A DNA stretch of 64,000 nucleotides, taken from the NCBI GenBank assembly GCA_017858055.1, contig JAFMCA010000004.1:34877-98876 (forward strand). The letters run 5' to 3'. Under the pieces are notes generated by a model. The model searched no databases and had not been told where the DNA came from. It was given only the letters and a program-made list of their open reading frames with translations. The DNA is from Flavobacteriaceae bacterium. Its GTDB lineage: Bacteria > Bacteroidota > Bacteroidia > Flavobacteriales > Flavobacteriaceae. The first letter of the stretch is position 1. Each line of letters opens with the position of its first letter. Position numbers and translations under genes: made by a program. Positions 37,174-45,835 of the stretch are shown in pieces.

Positions 37174-37291
37174 TGTAATTTGTGTTTTATAAGCGCTGAT
37201 CAAGATAAGTTTTTTTACTATTTGACGCTGCTTTTTTAAAAAATTTCTAAATTGAAAACAAGACCAAAAAAAACCTCTTACCCCATCAAAA

Positions 37292-37774
37292 ATGGTTCCT
37301 TTTTCCTATATAAAAACCCCTTTGGGGTGGGTAAAAATTCAGGAGAGTAATTCCAAATTAACTTCACTTCAATTTGTAGAAGACCCTATGATTACAGAGG
37401 ATCAACCGTTAACTCCCCTTTCCCAAAAAGTAAAGACCGATTTGAAATTGTATTTTGAGAGCGGTATTTTGAATCCTTCCTTTCCCCTAGAACCGGAGGG
37501 AACACCCTTCCAAAAACAGCTTTGGGATCTTCTTTTGCAAATACCCAAAGGAAAAACTATAAGCTATAAACAATTGGCACAACTTTTCGGAAATCCTAAA
37601 GCCATTCGGTCTGTAGCAAATGCTGTAGCCAAAAACCCTATCCTACTCTACATTCCCTGTCATCGAGTGATCGGAAGTGACGGTTCTATGACTGGATATG
37701 CCGCTGGAATTCAAAAGAAAATTGGGTTGCTCGAACGGGAAGGTGTGTCCATTCAAAAAAGATTAAATTTGTGA
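37292..37774 (+). CDS. Methylated-DNA--protein-cysteine methyltransferase
   Basis: 160-residue suicide repair protein that removes methyl groups from O6-methylguanine. The acceptor Cys is C123 in IPCHRVIGSD, with the helix-turn-helix GKTISYKQLAQLFGNPKAIRSVANAV just before it (quoted in parts: SYKQLAQLFG and RSVANAV). N-terminal ribonuclease-like half is short, as in Ogt. It is divergent from the hydroxyproline operon and not obviously co-transcribed with its rightward neighbour, 37 bp away. ATG start. Confidence 0.95.
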   Translation: MVPFSYIKTPLGWVKIQESNSKLTSLQFVEDPMITEDQPLTPLSQKVKTDLKLYFESGILNPSFPLEPEGTPFQKQLWDLLLQIPKGKTISYKQLAQLFGNPKAIRSVANAVAKNPILLYIPCHRVIGSDGSMTGYAAGIQKKIGLLEREGVSIQKRLNL

Positions 37775-37811
37775 GACAAGTGTTTACTGTTTAAATTTAA
37801 AAGAAGAACTG

Positions 37812-38975
37812 GTGATCAAAAAAATATTGCAATCCATAGGAGTCCTTGGTATCGTTTTATTTAGCCTAGTCTATATCTCTGACTACAGCTATTTGTTAAC
37901 TGCCGTATCCAACATTTATCTCAAAGGCCATACAACGGCATTTTTAGCCGATTATGAACAGTTCGAAAACAGAACTTTGCCCGCTTCTGAAAATCCAGAG
38001 CCTTGGCCGTTGCATTCCAAATTCAATTCGACAGAACTTACTGAAGAACAAGAAAAAACGATCGTTGAAAATAAAACTGTCGCTTTTTTAATATTTAAAA
38101 ATGACAGCCTCTTTTTTGAAAAATACTATGATGGATATGGTTTAGATTCAAAAAGCAATGCCTTTTCAATGGCCAAAAGCTATGTGTCGGCACTTCTTGG
38201 GAAAGCCATCATGGAGGGGTATATCGAAAGTTTGGATCAGGCTGTAATCGATTTTATCCCAGAACTCAAAGGCGCCTATGCCTCAAAAGTTACTGTTGGT
38301 GATTTATCCAGTATGGCCTCTGGACAACGATGGGATGAATCCTATTACTCTCCTTTATCTGTCACAACAGCCGCTTATTTTGTAGAAGATTTAGACCGTT
38401 TGATTTTAGAGCAACCCATAGATGAAGCCCCAGGTCAGTCCTATATCTACAAAAGCGGTACCACTCAATTGCTCGGGATGGTTATTGCTAGAGCCACTGG
38501 AAAAAACTTGACCGAATACCTTTATGAAAGCTTTTGGAATCCAATGGGTGCTGAAAAAGAAGCCTTATGGCAGCTGGATAGCAAAACCAAGGGTATGGAA
38601 AAAGCGTATTGTTGTATCGCTTCTAATGCTCGGGATTTTGCCCGACTATCCAAATTGTATAAAAACCATGGAAAATGGAAGGGTAAACAACTCCTCGATT
38701 CAACCTTCATTGCCCAATCCATTCAGCCTCGTTTTAGCGAAAGTCCCGAATATGGATACGGCTGGTGGCTAAAAGAATACAAAGGATATCGGGTTCATAT
38801 GAATCGTGGACATTTAGGCCAATATGTAATCACTTTCCCCGAAGAAAATTTAATTGCAGTCCGCCTTGGACATGAAAAAGGGCCAAAAGGAAATCCTGAG
38901 GATCCTTTTACTCCCGACATTTACCACTACATGAATGTGGTTTTAGACCTGAATTCAGATGCTGACACACCTTGA
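37812..38975 (+). CDS. Serine hydrolase, class C beta-lactamase-like family
   Basis: 387 residues, N-terminal membrane anchor or signal (about 5-30), then the penicillin-binding-protein fold. The catalytic S119-x-x-K122 is in FSMAKSY, and the third motif is HMNRGHLGQY (H-x-G type). The usual YxN is replaced by a YKSG stretch (YIYKSGTTQLLGMV), common in this family. It may be a peptidase, esterase or lipid-related hydrolase; beta-lactam resistance should not be assumed. GTG start at 37812. Its last 17 bases overlap the next gene. Confidence 0.85.
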   Translation: MIKKILQSIGVLGIVLFSLVYISDYSYLLTAVSNIYLKGHTTAFLADYEQFENRTLPASENPEPWPLHSKFNSTELTEEQEKTIVENKTVAFLIFKNDSLFFEKYYDGYGLDSKSNAFSMAKSYVSALLGKAIMEGYIESLDQAVIDFIPELKGAYASKVTVGDLSSMASGQRWDESYYSPLSVTTAAYFVEDLDRLILEQPIDEAPGQSYIYKSGTTQLLGMVIARATGKNLTEYLYESFWNPMGAEKEALWQLDSKTKGMEKAYCCIASNARDFARLSKLYKNHGKWKGKQLLDSTFIAQSIQPRFSESPEYGYGWWLKEYKGYRVHMNRGHLGQYVITFPEENLIAVRLGHEKGPKGNPEDPFTPDIYHYMNVVLDLNSDADTP

Positions 38976-39675
38976 CTTACATAAAATTCTATTTCTAGAC
39001 ATCGAAACTGTTCCCCTTTACAGCAATTTCAGTGAAGTTCCTGAAATTGAAAAAAAGTATTTTGAAGAAAAAACAGCCTACCAAAGAAAGGATGAGATTA
39101 CGGCAGAAGATTTTTATAATAAAGCAGGAATTTGGGCTGAATTTGGAAAAATTATTTGTCTCTCTGTCGGTTATTTTGCTCCCACAACAAACAAGCGAGA
39201 ATTCCGATTAAAAAGTTTTTTCGGCGATGAAAAATTTCTTTTGACCGAATTTAAAACTCTGATTGAAACCCATTTCAATTCTCCCAAACACCGACTTTGT
39301 GGACATAATGCAAAAGAATTTGATTTCCCCTTTATCGCCCGAAGAATGCTTGTCCATCAGATTGCACTCCCAACTACGTTACAGTTGTTTAATAAAAAAC
39401 CTTGGGAGGTTCCTCATTTGGACACTCTTCACTTATGGCGTTTTGGAGATTTTAAACACTATACCTCTCTAAAGTTAATGGCATACACTTTAGGTATTCC
39501 TTCACCAAAAGACGATATCGATGGAAGTCAAGTAGCTTCTGTTTTTTATGAGGAAAGAAACATCAATCGGATTGTGACCTATTGTGAAAAAGATGTGGTT
39601 ACAGTAGCTCAAATTTTTCTAAAACTCAGAAACTCCTCACTTCTTCGGGAAGAAGAAATTTCTTTCAGCACCTAA
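38959..39675 (+). CDS. Predicted 3'-5' exonuclease, PolB-like DnaQ fold
   Basis: 238 residues. DEDD-type exonuclease motifs are visible: FLDIETVP (Exo I, near residue 12), LCGHNAKEFDFPFIARRML (Exo II, near residue 113) and YCEKDVVTVAQIF (Exo III, near residue 207). The family is the stand-alone DNA polymerase B-like exonuclease group common in Bacteroidetes. It overlaps the serine hydrolase gene by 17 bases in another frame. Substrate in the cell is unknown. Confidence 0.85.
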   Translation: MLTHLDLHKILFLDIETVPLYSNFSEVPEIEKKYFEEKTAYQRKDEITAEDFYNKAGIWAEFGKIICLSVGYFAPTTNKREFRLKSFFGDEKFLLTEFKTLIETHFNSPKHRLCGHNAKEFDFPFIARRMLVHQIALPTTLQLFNKKPWEVPHLDTLHLWRFGDFKHYTSLKLMAYTLGIPSPKDDIDGSQVASVFYEERNINRIVTYCEKDVVTVAQIFLKLRNSSLLREEEISFST

Positions 39676-39712
39676 AATTTAACTATATTAGACCGTACAA
39701 AAATTAAATTGA

Positions 39713-41398
39713 ATGGAAACAAATTACGATGCCATTGTAGTTGGAACTGGAATAAGTGGGGGCTGGGCTGCTAAAGAACTTTGTGAAAAAGGATTAAAAA
39801 CTTTAGTACTGGAAAGAGGACGAATGGTAAAACATTTAGAAGACTATCCCACCATGTATTTGGATCCATGGGATATGAAGAATGGCGGAAGCACCTCTCA
39901 AGAAGAATTAAAAAACTATAACAAGCAACGTAGATGGGGAGTAAATGAAGGAAACCGTCATTTTTATAATAAAGACGCGGAGTACGATTATGATGAAGAC
40001 AAAACCTTTGATTGGATTCGCGGAACTCAAGTAGGAGGTCGATCGTTAATATGGGGAAGACAGACCTACCGCTGGAGTGATGACGATTTTGAAGCCAACC
40101 TCAGAGATGGAATTGGCATCGATTGGCCCGTTCGTTATAAGGATATTGCCCCCTGGTATTCTTATGTTGAAAAATTTATTGGGGTTAGTGGAGAAGCATT
40201 AAATCTTCCTCAACTTCCCGATAGTGAATTTTTACCCCCCATGGAACTCAACTGTGTGGAGAAAGAATTACAATCCTCAATTGCCAAAAACTATACAGAT
40301 CGTGTCATGACAGTTGGTCGAGTAGCACACATTACTCAAGGCACGAAATCCAATGGAGGAAGAACCCAATGTCAATTCCGAAATCGCTGTGATAGAGGGT
40401 GTCCTTTTGGTTCGTATTTTAGCTCAAACTCTTCTACACTTCCCGCTGCAGAGCTAACTGGAAATCTTACTCTAAGAGCTAATTCTGTAGTAACAGAAGT
40501 GATTTATGACGAAAAAACACAGAAAGCTTCTGGAGTTCGAGTTGTTGATACAATCACAAAAGAGGTGTTGGAGTTCAATTCCAAAGTAGTTTTCATTTGT
40601 GCTTCTTCTATGGCCTCTACAGCTATTTTGCTCAATTCAAAATCCGAGCGTTTCCCAAACGGTTTAGGGAACGACTCTGGAGAACTCGGACACAATATTA
40701 TGGATCACCAACTGGGTAGTGGTGCTTCAGGCACTTTTGATGGTTTTGAAGACAAATATTACACAGGAAGACGTCCAAATGGATTTTATATTCCTCGTTT
40801 TAGAAATGTTGGAGGTAAGAAAAATAACGTTGACTTTTTAAGAGGTTACGGATATCAAGGAGGTGCTGGACGTGGCAATTGGGCAGATGCTATTGCTGAA
40901 TTTGGATACGGTTCTGAGTTTAAAAACGCCATGCTAGAGCCTGGAAAATGGAATGTCGGTATGGGAGGATTTGGAGAAGTATTACCCTACCACGAAAACC
41001 GCATGTATTTGAATTACGACAAAATCGATCAATGGGGTTTGCCCAAGATTGTATTTGATGCCGAATTCAAAGACAACGAGAAGAAAATGAAAGAAGATTG
41101 GAAAGTACAAGCTGCAGAAATGTTAGAAAATGCAGGTTGTAAAAATGTATCTATCTACGATTCAAACGCCCCAATAGGGAAAGGAATCCACGAAATGGGT
41201 ACTGCTCGTATGGGCCATGATCCTAAAACATCTGTTTTAAACAAACACAATCAGGTACACAGTGTTCCTAATGTGTATATGACGGACGGTGCATTTATGA
41301 CTTCTTCCGGTACACAAAATCCTTCCTTGACCTATATGGCATTTACTGCACGTGCGGTAAACCATGCTGTAGAGGAATTAAAGAAAATGAACCTGTAA
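39713..41398 (+). CDS. GMC family oxidoreductase
   Basis: 561-residue flavoprotein of the glucose-methanol-choline family. It has the N-terminal FAD motif VVGTGISGGWAAKEL (residues 9-23), the second FAD contact TQVGGRSLIWGRQ near residue 105, and the C-terminal HEMGTARMG and TDGAFMTSSGTQNPSLTY around the active site. The Cys-rich stretch QCQFRNRCDRGCPFGS (about residues 222-237) is typical of the Bacteroidetes sugar/polyol dehydrogenase subgroup. There is no signal peptide and no gluconate-dehydrogenase-type partner beside it. Substrate is probably a sugar or polyol, but this is not shown. Confidence 0.9.
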   Translation: METNYDAIVVGTGISGGWAAKELCEKGLKTLVLERGRMVKHLEDYPTMYLDPWDMKNGGSTSQEELKNYNKQRRWGVNEGNRHFYNKDAEYDYDEDKTFDWIRGTQVGGRSLIWGRQTYRWSDDDFEANLRDGIGIDWPVRYKDIAPWYSYVEKFIGVSGEALNLPQLPDSEFLPPMELNCVEKELQSSIAKNYTDRVMTVGRVAHITQGTKSNGGRTQCQFRNRCDRGCPFGSYFSSNSSTLPAAELTGNLTLRANSVVTEVIYDEKTQKASGVRVVDTITKEVLEFNSKVVFICASSMASTAILLNSKSERFPNGLGNDSGELGHNIMDHQLGSGASGTFDGFEDKYYTGRRPNGFYIPRFRNVGGKKNNVDFLRGYGYQGGAGRGNWADAIAEFGYGSEFKNAMLEPGKWNVGMGGFGEVLPYHENRMYLNYDKIDQWGLPKIVFDAEFKDNEKKMKEDWKVQAAEMLENAGCKNVSIYDSNAPIGKGIHEMGTARMGHDPKTSVLNKHNQVHSVPNVYMTDGAFMTSSGTQNPSLTYMAFTARAVNHAVEELKKMNL

Positions 41399-41404
41399 GT
41401 ATCC

Positions 41405-43093
41405 ATGTCGGTAACCCCATCAGAAGAGGAAAAGCCTAACTGTTTATTGGATGTTCATCGACTGAATCTTGGAATAGAAGGGAACACCTTATTAAAGGAA
41501 ATTTCTTTTCAACTTTCTGAGAATGAAATCGTAGCTGTTGTTGGAGAATCTGGAAGTGGCAAGTCCCTTTTAGCACTTTCACTTTTAGGTCTACAACCAA
41601 AAAATGCCGTCGTGACTGCCCAACACTTGTTCTTTCAAAAGCAGTCGTTGTTAAGCCTTCAAACCCAGGATTGGCAAAAACTTCGAGGTAATAAAATGGG
41701 GATGATTTTTCAAGAACCCCAATCCAGTTTGAATCCCTCCATGCGCTTGGGCAAACAATTAAAAGAGGTTCTTGAACAACACACTTCCCTTTCAAGAAAA
41801 AAGCAAGAAGACAAAATTCGAGAAGCGCTTTTAGAGGTCCAACTCCTAGATCCTGAACGTATTTTAAAATCCTATCCCCATGAAATTAGCGGGGGACAAA
41901 AACAACGGGTGATGATCGCGATGGCACTTCTGAATCATCCCCAAATATTGATTGCAGACGAACCTACCACAGCATTAGATGTAACGGTTCAAAAGGAAAT
42001 CATAGAGCTTCTCAAACGGCTACAGAAGAAAAGGAACATGAGTGTTTTGTTTATTTCCCATGATCTTGCTTTAGTGAAAAAATTAGCGGATCGGGTATTG
42101 GTAATGTATCAAGGAGAAATTATTGAAGAAAATAGAACCGATTCTTTATTTCAAAACCCAAAAGAGGCTTATACAAAGGGACTTCTCTTTGCTCGACCCT
42201 CTACGACAGAGCGATGGAGCCCATTACCTACCTTGGCAGATTATAAATTAAAGTCCTTTCAACCCCAACAAATTACCTCCACAGAACGGGGTAAAAGACA
42301 TCTCAACATATATGCTCAAAAGCCCCTATTAGAAGTAAAGGACCTTGAAAAAATTTATTCAAATCGATCCGGTTTTTTTACAAAATCAGTCGGTTTTCAG
42401 GCGGTAAGCCCCATTAGTTTTTCTTTATTTCCAGGAGAGACTTTGGGTTTGGTTGGCGAATCAGGTTGTGGAAAATCCACTTTAGCGAAAGCTCTAATTT
42501 TCCTAGATCCACCCTCTGCAGGTCAAGTATTATTTAAAGGAAAAACCATCCGTTTCAAGGACAAATCCATGATGCGTGACATTCGTCAAAAAATCCAATT
42601 TGTCTTTCAGGATCCGTATGCTTCCTTACACCCCCTTAAAAATATTGGTAACGCTATCCAAGAAGTCTTAGCGCGCTATACTCCAGATACTAAGTCCGCG
42701 CTTTATATAAAAACAGTGTCTCTTTTGGAACAAGTTGGATTATCAGAATCGTATTACAGCCGATATCCTCATGAGCTCTCTGGCGGACAACGCCAACGTA
42801 TCGTTATTGCACGAGCTTTAGCCACGCAACCTGAATTACTTATTTGCGATGAAAGTGTCGCTGCGTTAGACATTTCCGTTCAAGCTCAAGTACTGAATTT
42901 ACTCAATCAACTCAAAACCGAATTGGGATTGAGTTATCTGTTTATTTCCCACGATTTGGCTGTGGTCAAGTACATGTCTGATCGTGTCATGGTAATGCAA
43001 AACGGTAAATTAGTAGAACTCCAAGAGGCTGACGCTTTGTATAAAAATCCTAAGAATACCTACACCAAAAAATTAATTGGAGCAATTTCCTAA
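41405..43093 (+). CDS. Fused two-domain ABC transporter ATP-binding protein (peptide/nickel type)
   Basis: 562 residues with two full ABC domains in one chain, like DppD joined to DppF. The N-terminal domain has Walker A GESGSGKS (residues 48-55), signature ISGGQKQRVMIA and Walker B LIADEPTT. The C-terminal domain has Walker A GESGCGKST (near 353), signature LSGGQRQRIVIA and Walker B LICDESVA. The C-terminal Walker B-region Glu is followed by SVA rather than the usual PTS/PVS. No permease or binding-protein gene is in the window, so its partners lie elsewhere. It starts 6 bp after the GMC gene, which may make them co-transcribed. Confidence 0.92.
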   Translation: MSVTPSEEEKPNCLLDVHRLNLGIEGNTLLKEISFQLSENEIVAVVGESGSGKSLLALSLLGLQPKNAVVTAQHLFFQKQSLLSLQTQDWQKLRGNKMGMIFQEPQSSLNPSMRLGKQLKEVLEQHTSLSRKKQEDKIREALLEVQLLDPERILKSYPHEISGGQKQRVMIAMALLNHPQILIADEPTTALDVTVQKEIIELLKRLQKKRNMSVLFISHDLALVKKLADRVLVMYQGEIIEENRTDSLFQNPKEAYTKGLLFARPSTTERWSPLPTLADYKLKSFQPQQITSTERGKRHLNIYAQKPLLEVKDLEKIYSNRSGFFTKSVGFQAVSPISFSLFPGETLGLVGESGCGKSTLAKALIFLDPPSAGQVLFKGKTIRFKDKSMMRDIRQKIQFVFQDPYASLHPLKNIGNAIQEVLARYTPDTKSALYIKTVSLLEQVGLSESYYSRYPHELSGGQRQRIVIARALATQPELLICDESVAALDISVQAQVLNLLNQLKTELGLSYLFISHDLAVVKYMSDRVMVMQNGKLVELQEADALYKNPKNTYTKKLIGAIS

Positions 43094-43099
43094 TTTGAT

Positions 43100-44137
43100 T
43101 TAAGGGGCTGGATTGGGTTGTGAAATATGAATTTCCTCGATTCCCTTCAGAATTTCCTCACTCAGTGTTATCGCGTGCGTATCGATGTTCTCTTTCAATT
43201 GGGCCAAATTGGTTGCTCCGATGATGTTACTGGTTGTAAATGGTCGATCATTTACAAAAGCAAGGGCCATTTGCGTAAGGGTGAGTCCATTTTTTTGCGC
43301 CAATTCGTAATACCGATCAACCGCAATTTTTGAGGGAGTTGAACTGTATCGATCATAATGTGGAAAAAGGGTTAATCGTGCATTCTCTGGAAGGTTTCCT
43401 TTTCGGTATTTTCCAGACAATACCCCAAAGGCAAGCGGGGAGTAAGCCAAAAGTCCTACGTCTTCCCGATGACAAATTTCAGCATTTCCAATTTCGAACG
43501 TTCTGTTTATCAAGGAATAGGGATTTTGTATAGTTCGTACTCGAGGTCGATCAGAATGAGCCGCATTTAAAAATTTCATAGTCCCCCAAGGAGTTTCGTT
43601 AGACAAACCTATATAACGGATTGTTCCTTTTTTTACATGTGCTTGTAATGCCTCTAATACCTGATCAAAGTTTTCCTCCCAAACGTCTTCTCGCTGGTAA
43701 TCATAACCCAGTTTTCCAAAGTAGTTTGTAGGTCGCTCTGGCCAGTGTAATTGATATAAATCTATATAATCCGTTTGCATGCGTTTAAGACTTTTTTCTA
43801 CAGCTGTATCAATCGACTTTTTGGAATAGCTTTTATCTGTTCTGATATGTTGGGTAAAGCCTGCAGGTCCTGCAATTTTAGAGGCCAAAATAACTTGATC
43901 TCTCAGTCCAGTCTTTTTAAACCAAGTCCCAATAATTCGTTCTGTTTCCCCTTGTTCCTCTTGCCGAGGTGGAATGGGATACAGCTCAGCCGTGTCAAAA
44001 AAATTGACTCCTTGTTCAAAGGCGTAGTCCATCTGCTCATGCCCTTCTTGTTCATTATTTTGCCTTCCCCATGTCATGGTGCCTAAACAAATTTTACTCA
44101 CTTCAATTTCTGTTCCAGGTAATTTATTGTATTCCAT
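43100..44137 (-). CDS. Aldo/keto reductase, Tas-like
   Basis: 345-residue NADP(H)-dependent reductase with the TIM-barrel AKR fold. LGTMTWGRQN near residue 18 and FFDTAELYP (Asp and Tyr of the catalytic tetrad) are present, with LASKIAGP supplying the Lys and LYQLHWP the His. The C-terminal cofactor loop is SNIIGATNLAQLKEN. The sequence is closest to the Tas/YajO group. Substrate unknown. Convergent with the ABC gene (6-bp gap), and 2 bp after the OmpA-lipoprotein gene. Confidence 0.9.
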   Translation of the reverse strand: MEYNKLPGTEIEVSKICLGTMTWGRQNNEQEGHEQMDYAFEQGVNFFDTAELYPIPPRQEEQGETERIIGTWFKKTGLRDQVILASKIAGPAGFTQHIRTDKSYSKKSIDTAVEKSLKRMQTDYIDLYQLHWPERPTNYFGKLGYDYQREDVWEENFDQVLEALQAHVKKGTIRYIGLSNETPWGTMKFLNAAHSDRPRVRTIQNPYSLINRTFEIGNAEICHREDVGLLAYSPLAFGVLSGKYRKGNLPENARLTLFPHYDRYSSTPSKIAVDRYYELAQKNGLTLTQMALAFVNDRPFTTSNIIGATNLAQLKENIDTHAITLSEEILKGIEEIHISQPNPAP

Positions 44138-44139
44138 AA

Positions 44140-45039
44140 TTAATTTGTTTGTAAGAGTGCTGTTATTTCATCCAGTGATGGACTCAGAACAACCTCAATT
44201 CTTCGGTTTGATGCTCTACCTTCCGTGGTACTGTTGGGTGCGATGGGGACGTATTCACTTCGTCCTGCTGCGGTAAGGTTTTGGGGTAAAATCTGCTCGT
44301 TTTCTAAAAGGATATTTACTACAGCTGTCGCTCGTTTTGTCGAAAGATCCCAATTGGATTCCAAGGCACCATTTGGAGAAAAAGGTACATTATCGGTATG
44401 TCCTTCAATCAAAATTGAGATGTCTGGATTTTCTTCCAATACCATTGCCAATTCTTTTAGGGCCTGTTTGCCCGCTGGTTCAATATCCCAACGACCCGAT
44501 TTAAACAAGAGTTTATTTTCCATGGAAACGTAAACCTTTCCATTGCGTTGTTCCACAGTAAGCCCTTTTCCTTCAAAATTTAAAAGTGCATCCGAAAGTC
44601 GATTCTTGAGTTCATCTAGGGCTTGTTTCTGACTTTGAATCATTTCTTCCAACTGATCTACACGCTCGGAACGAGATTGCAATTCTGTTTTTCTCAAGGC
44701 AATTTCTTTTAATAAGGCATTGTTTTGAGCTATACTCTTCTGAATTTTTTGCTCGCTATTTTCTTTGAGTAAGTTGTACTTTTCTTCCCACTGTGTTAGT
44801 TGTTCTCTTGCTTGAGACACGCTATCTCGTGATCGTTTTAAATAGGTCGAAACTTCCATTAGATCGGCATCCAAAAGATCCCAGGCTTGTTGTATCGAAT
44901 CCCGTGATTTCTCATAGGAATTACGCTGCATTTTTACTTCAGCGTAGCGACTTTCCAAATCATTGAATACTTTCGTGGAAACACAACTCGTTATCGTGAG
45001 CAAAAAGAAAATCAAAAGAAGAACCAAGTTTTGTTTCAT
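44140..45039 (-). CDS. OmpA family lipoprotein
   Basis: 299 residues. Signal peptide with lipobox-like TITSC (C19), then a long coiled coil (about 25-150, charged heptads such as RDSIQQAWDLL and LKKEIALRKTEL-like repeats), then the peptidoglycan-binding OmpA domain (about 170-290) with IEGHTDNVPF, LSTKRATAVVNILLEN and GRASNRRIEVVL. It probably ties the outer membrane to the cell wall. It is 3 bp after the ExoIII gene and 2 bp before the AKR gene. Confidence 0.9.
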   Translation of the reverse strand: MKQNLVLLLIFFLLTITSCVSTKVFNDLESRYAEVKMQRNSYEKSRDSIQQAWDLLDADLMEVSTYLKRSRDSVSQAREQLTQWEEKYNLLKENSEQKIQKSIAQNNALLKEIALRKTELQSRSERVDQLEEMIQSQKQALDELKNRLSDALLNFEGKGLTVEQRNGKVYVSMENKLLFKSGRWDIEPAGKQALKELAMVLEENPDISILIEGHTDNVPFSPNGALESNWDLSTKRATAVVNILLENEQILPQNLTAAGRSEYVPIAPNSTTEGRASNRRIEVVLSPSLDEITALLQTN

Positions 45040-45042
45040 AAC

Positions 45043-45804
45043 TTAAAATTTTAGTTCCAGTCCAACAGGACAATGATCGGAATGTTTTGCTTCAGGAAGT
45101 ATAAAAGAACGCGTGATCGAGGCTTGGAGCGGCTCACTGACTAGTGCGTAATCGATTCTCCAGCCTTTATTATTGTTTCTTGCATTGGCTCGGTAACTCC
45201 ACCAACTGTACTGATGGGGTTGTGGGTTAAAAAGTCGGAAAGAATCAATAAATCCGGATTTTATAAACTGATCCAGCCAGGCTCTTTCTTCGGGGAGAAA
45301 TCCCGAAACGTTTTTATTTCTGATAGGATCGTGGATATCTATCGGCTGATGGCAAATGTTGTAATCCCCACAAATGATTAGGTTTGGAATTTCTTTTTTT
45401 AGTTGATCGATATAGGTTTGAAATTCATCCATAAATTGAAATTTATAATCCAACCGTTCAGGATTTGTTCCAGAAGGGAGGTACAAACTCATCACTGATA
45501 CCTGGTCAAAATCCAGTCTTAAAATCCGGCCTTCATAATCCATGTGATCAATCCCGCTACCATATACTACTTTATTGGGTTTGGATTTTGAAAAAATAGC
45601 CACCCCACTGTAGCCTTTTTTTTGTGCAGAGAACCAATAGTGATAATATCCTAGTTTTTCAAAAACCGAGGTATCAACCTGCTCCTCAAGGGCTTTGGTC
45701 TCTTGAATACAAATAATATCCGCTTGCGTTGCGGCTAACCAACTGTCAAAACCTTTGTTGAGAGCAGCACGAATTCCATTTACATTATAAGAAAGTAGTT
45801 TCAA
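45043..45804 (-). CDS. Exodeoxyribonuclease III
   Basis: 253-residue Mg-dependent AP endonuclease/3' exonuclease for base excision repair. Family motifs are LSYNVNGIRAALNKG at the N-terminus, CIQETKALEEQ, LPSGTN, ICGDYNICH and the C-terminal KHSDHCPVGLEL. The start is TTG at 45804, since the family N-terminus begins exactly there and no ATG precedes it. It lies 31 bp downstream of glyS on the same strand. Confidence 0.93.
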   Translation of the reverse strand: MKLLSYNVNGIRAALNKGFDSWLAATQADIICIQETKALEEQVDTSVFEKLGYYHYWFSAQKKGYSGVAIFSKSKPNKVVYGSGIDHMDYEGRILRLDFDQVSVMSLYLPSGTNPERLDYKFQFMDEFQTYIDQLKKEIPNLIICGDYNICHQPIDIHDPIRNKNVSGFLPEERAWLDQFIKSGFIDSFRLFNPQPHQYSWWSYRANARNNNKGWRIDYALVSEPLQASITRSFILPEAKHSDHCPVGLELKF

Positions 45805-45835
45805 ATCAATTTTTTACGAAGATAAAAAAACTGAT

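Noticed and set aside
37812..38975. Beta-lactam resistance role for the serine hydrolase
   Set aside because: The fold is shared with peptidases and esterases, and the second catalytic motif is not the beta-lactamase form. Resistance cannot be claimed.
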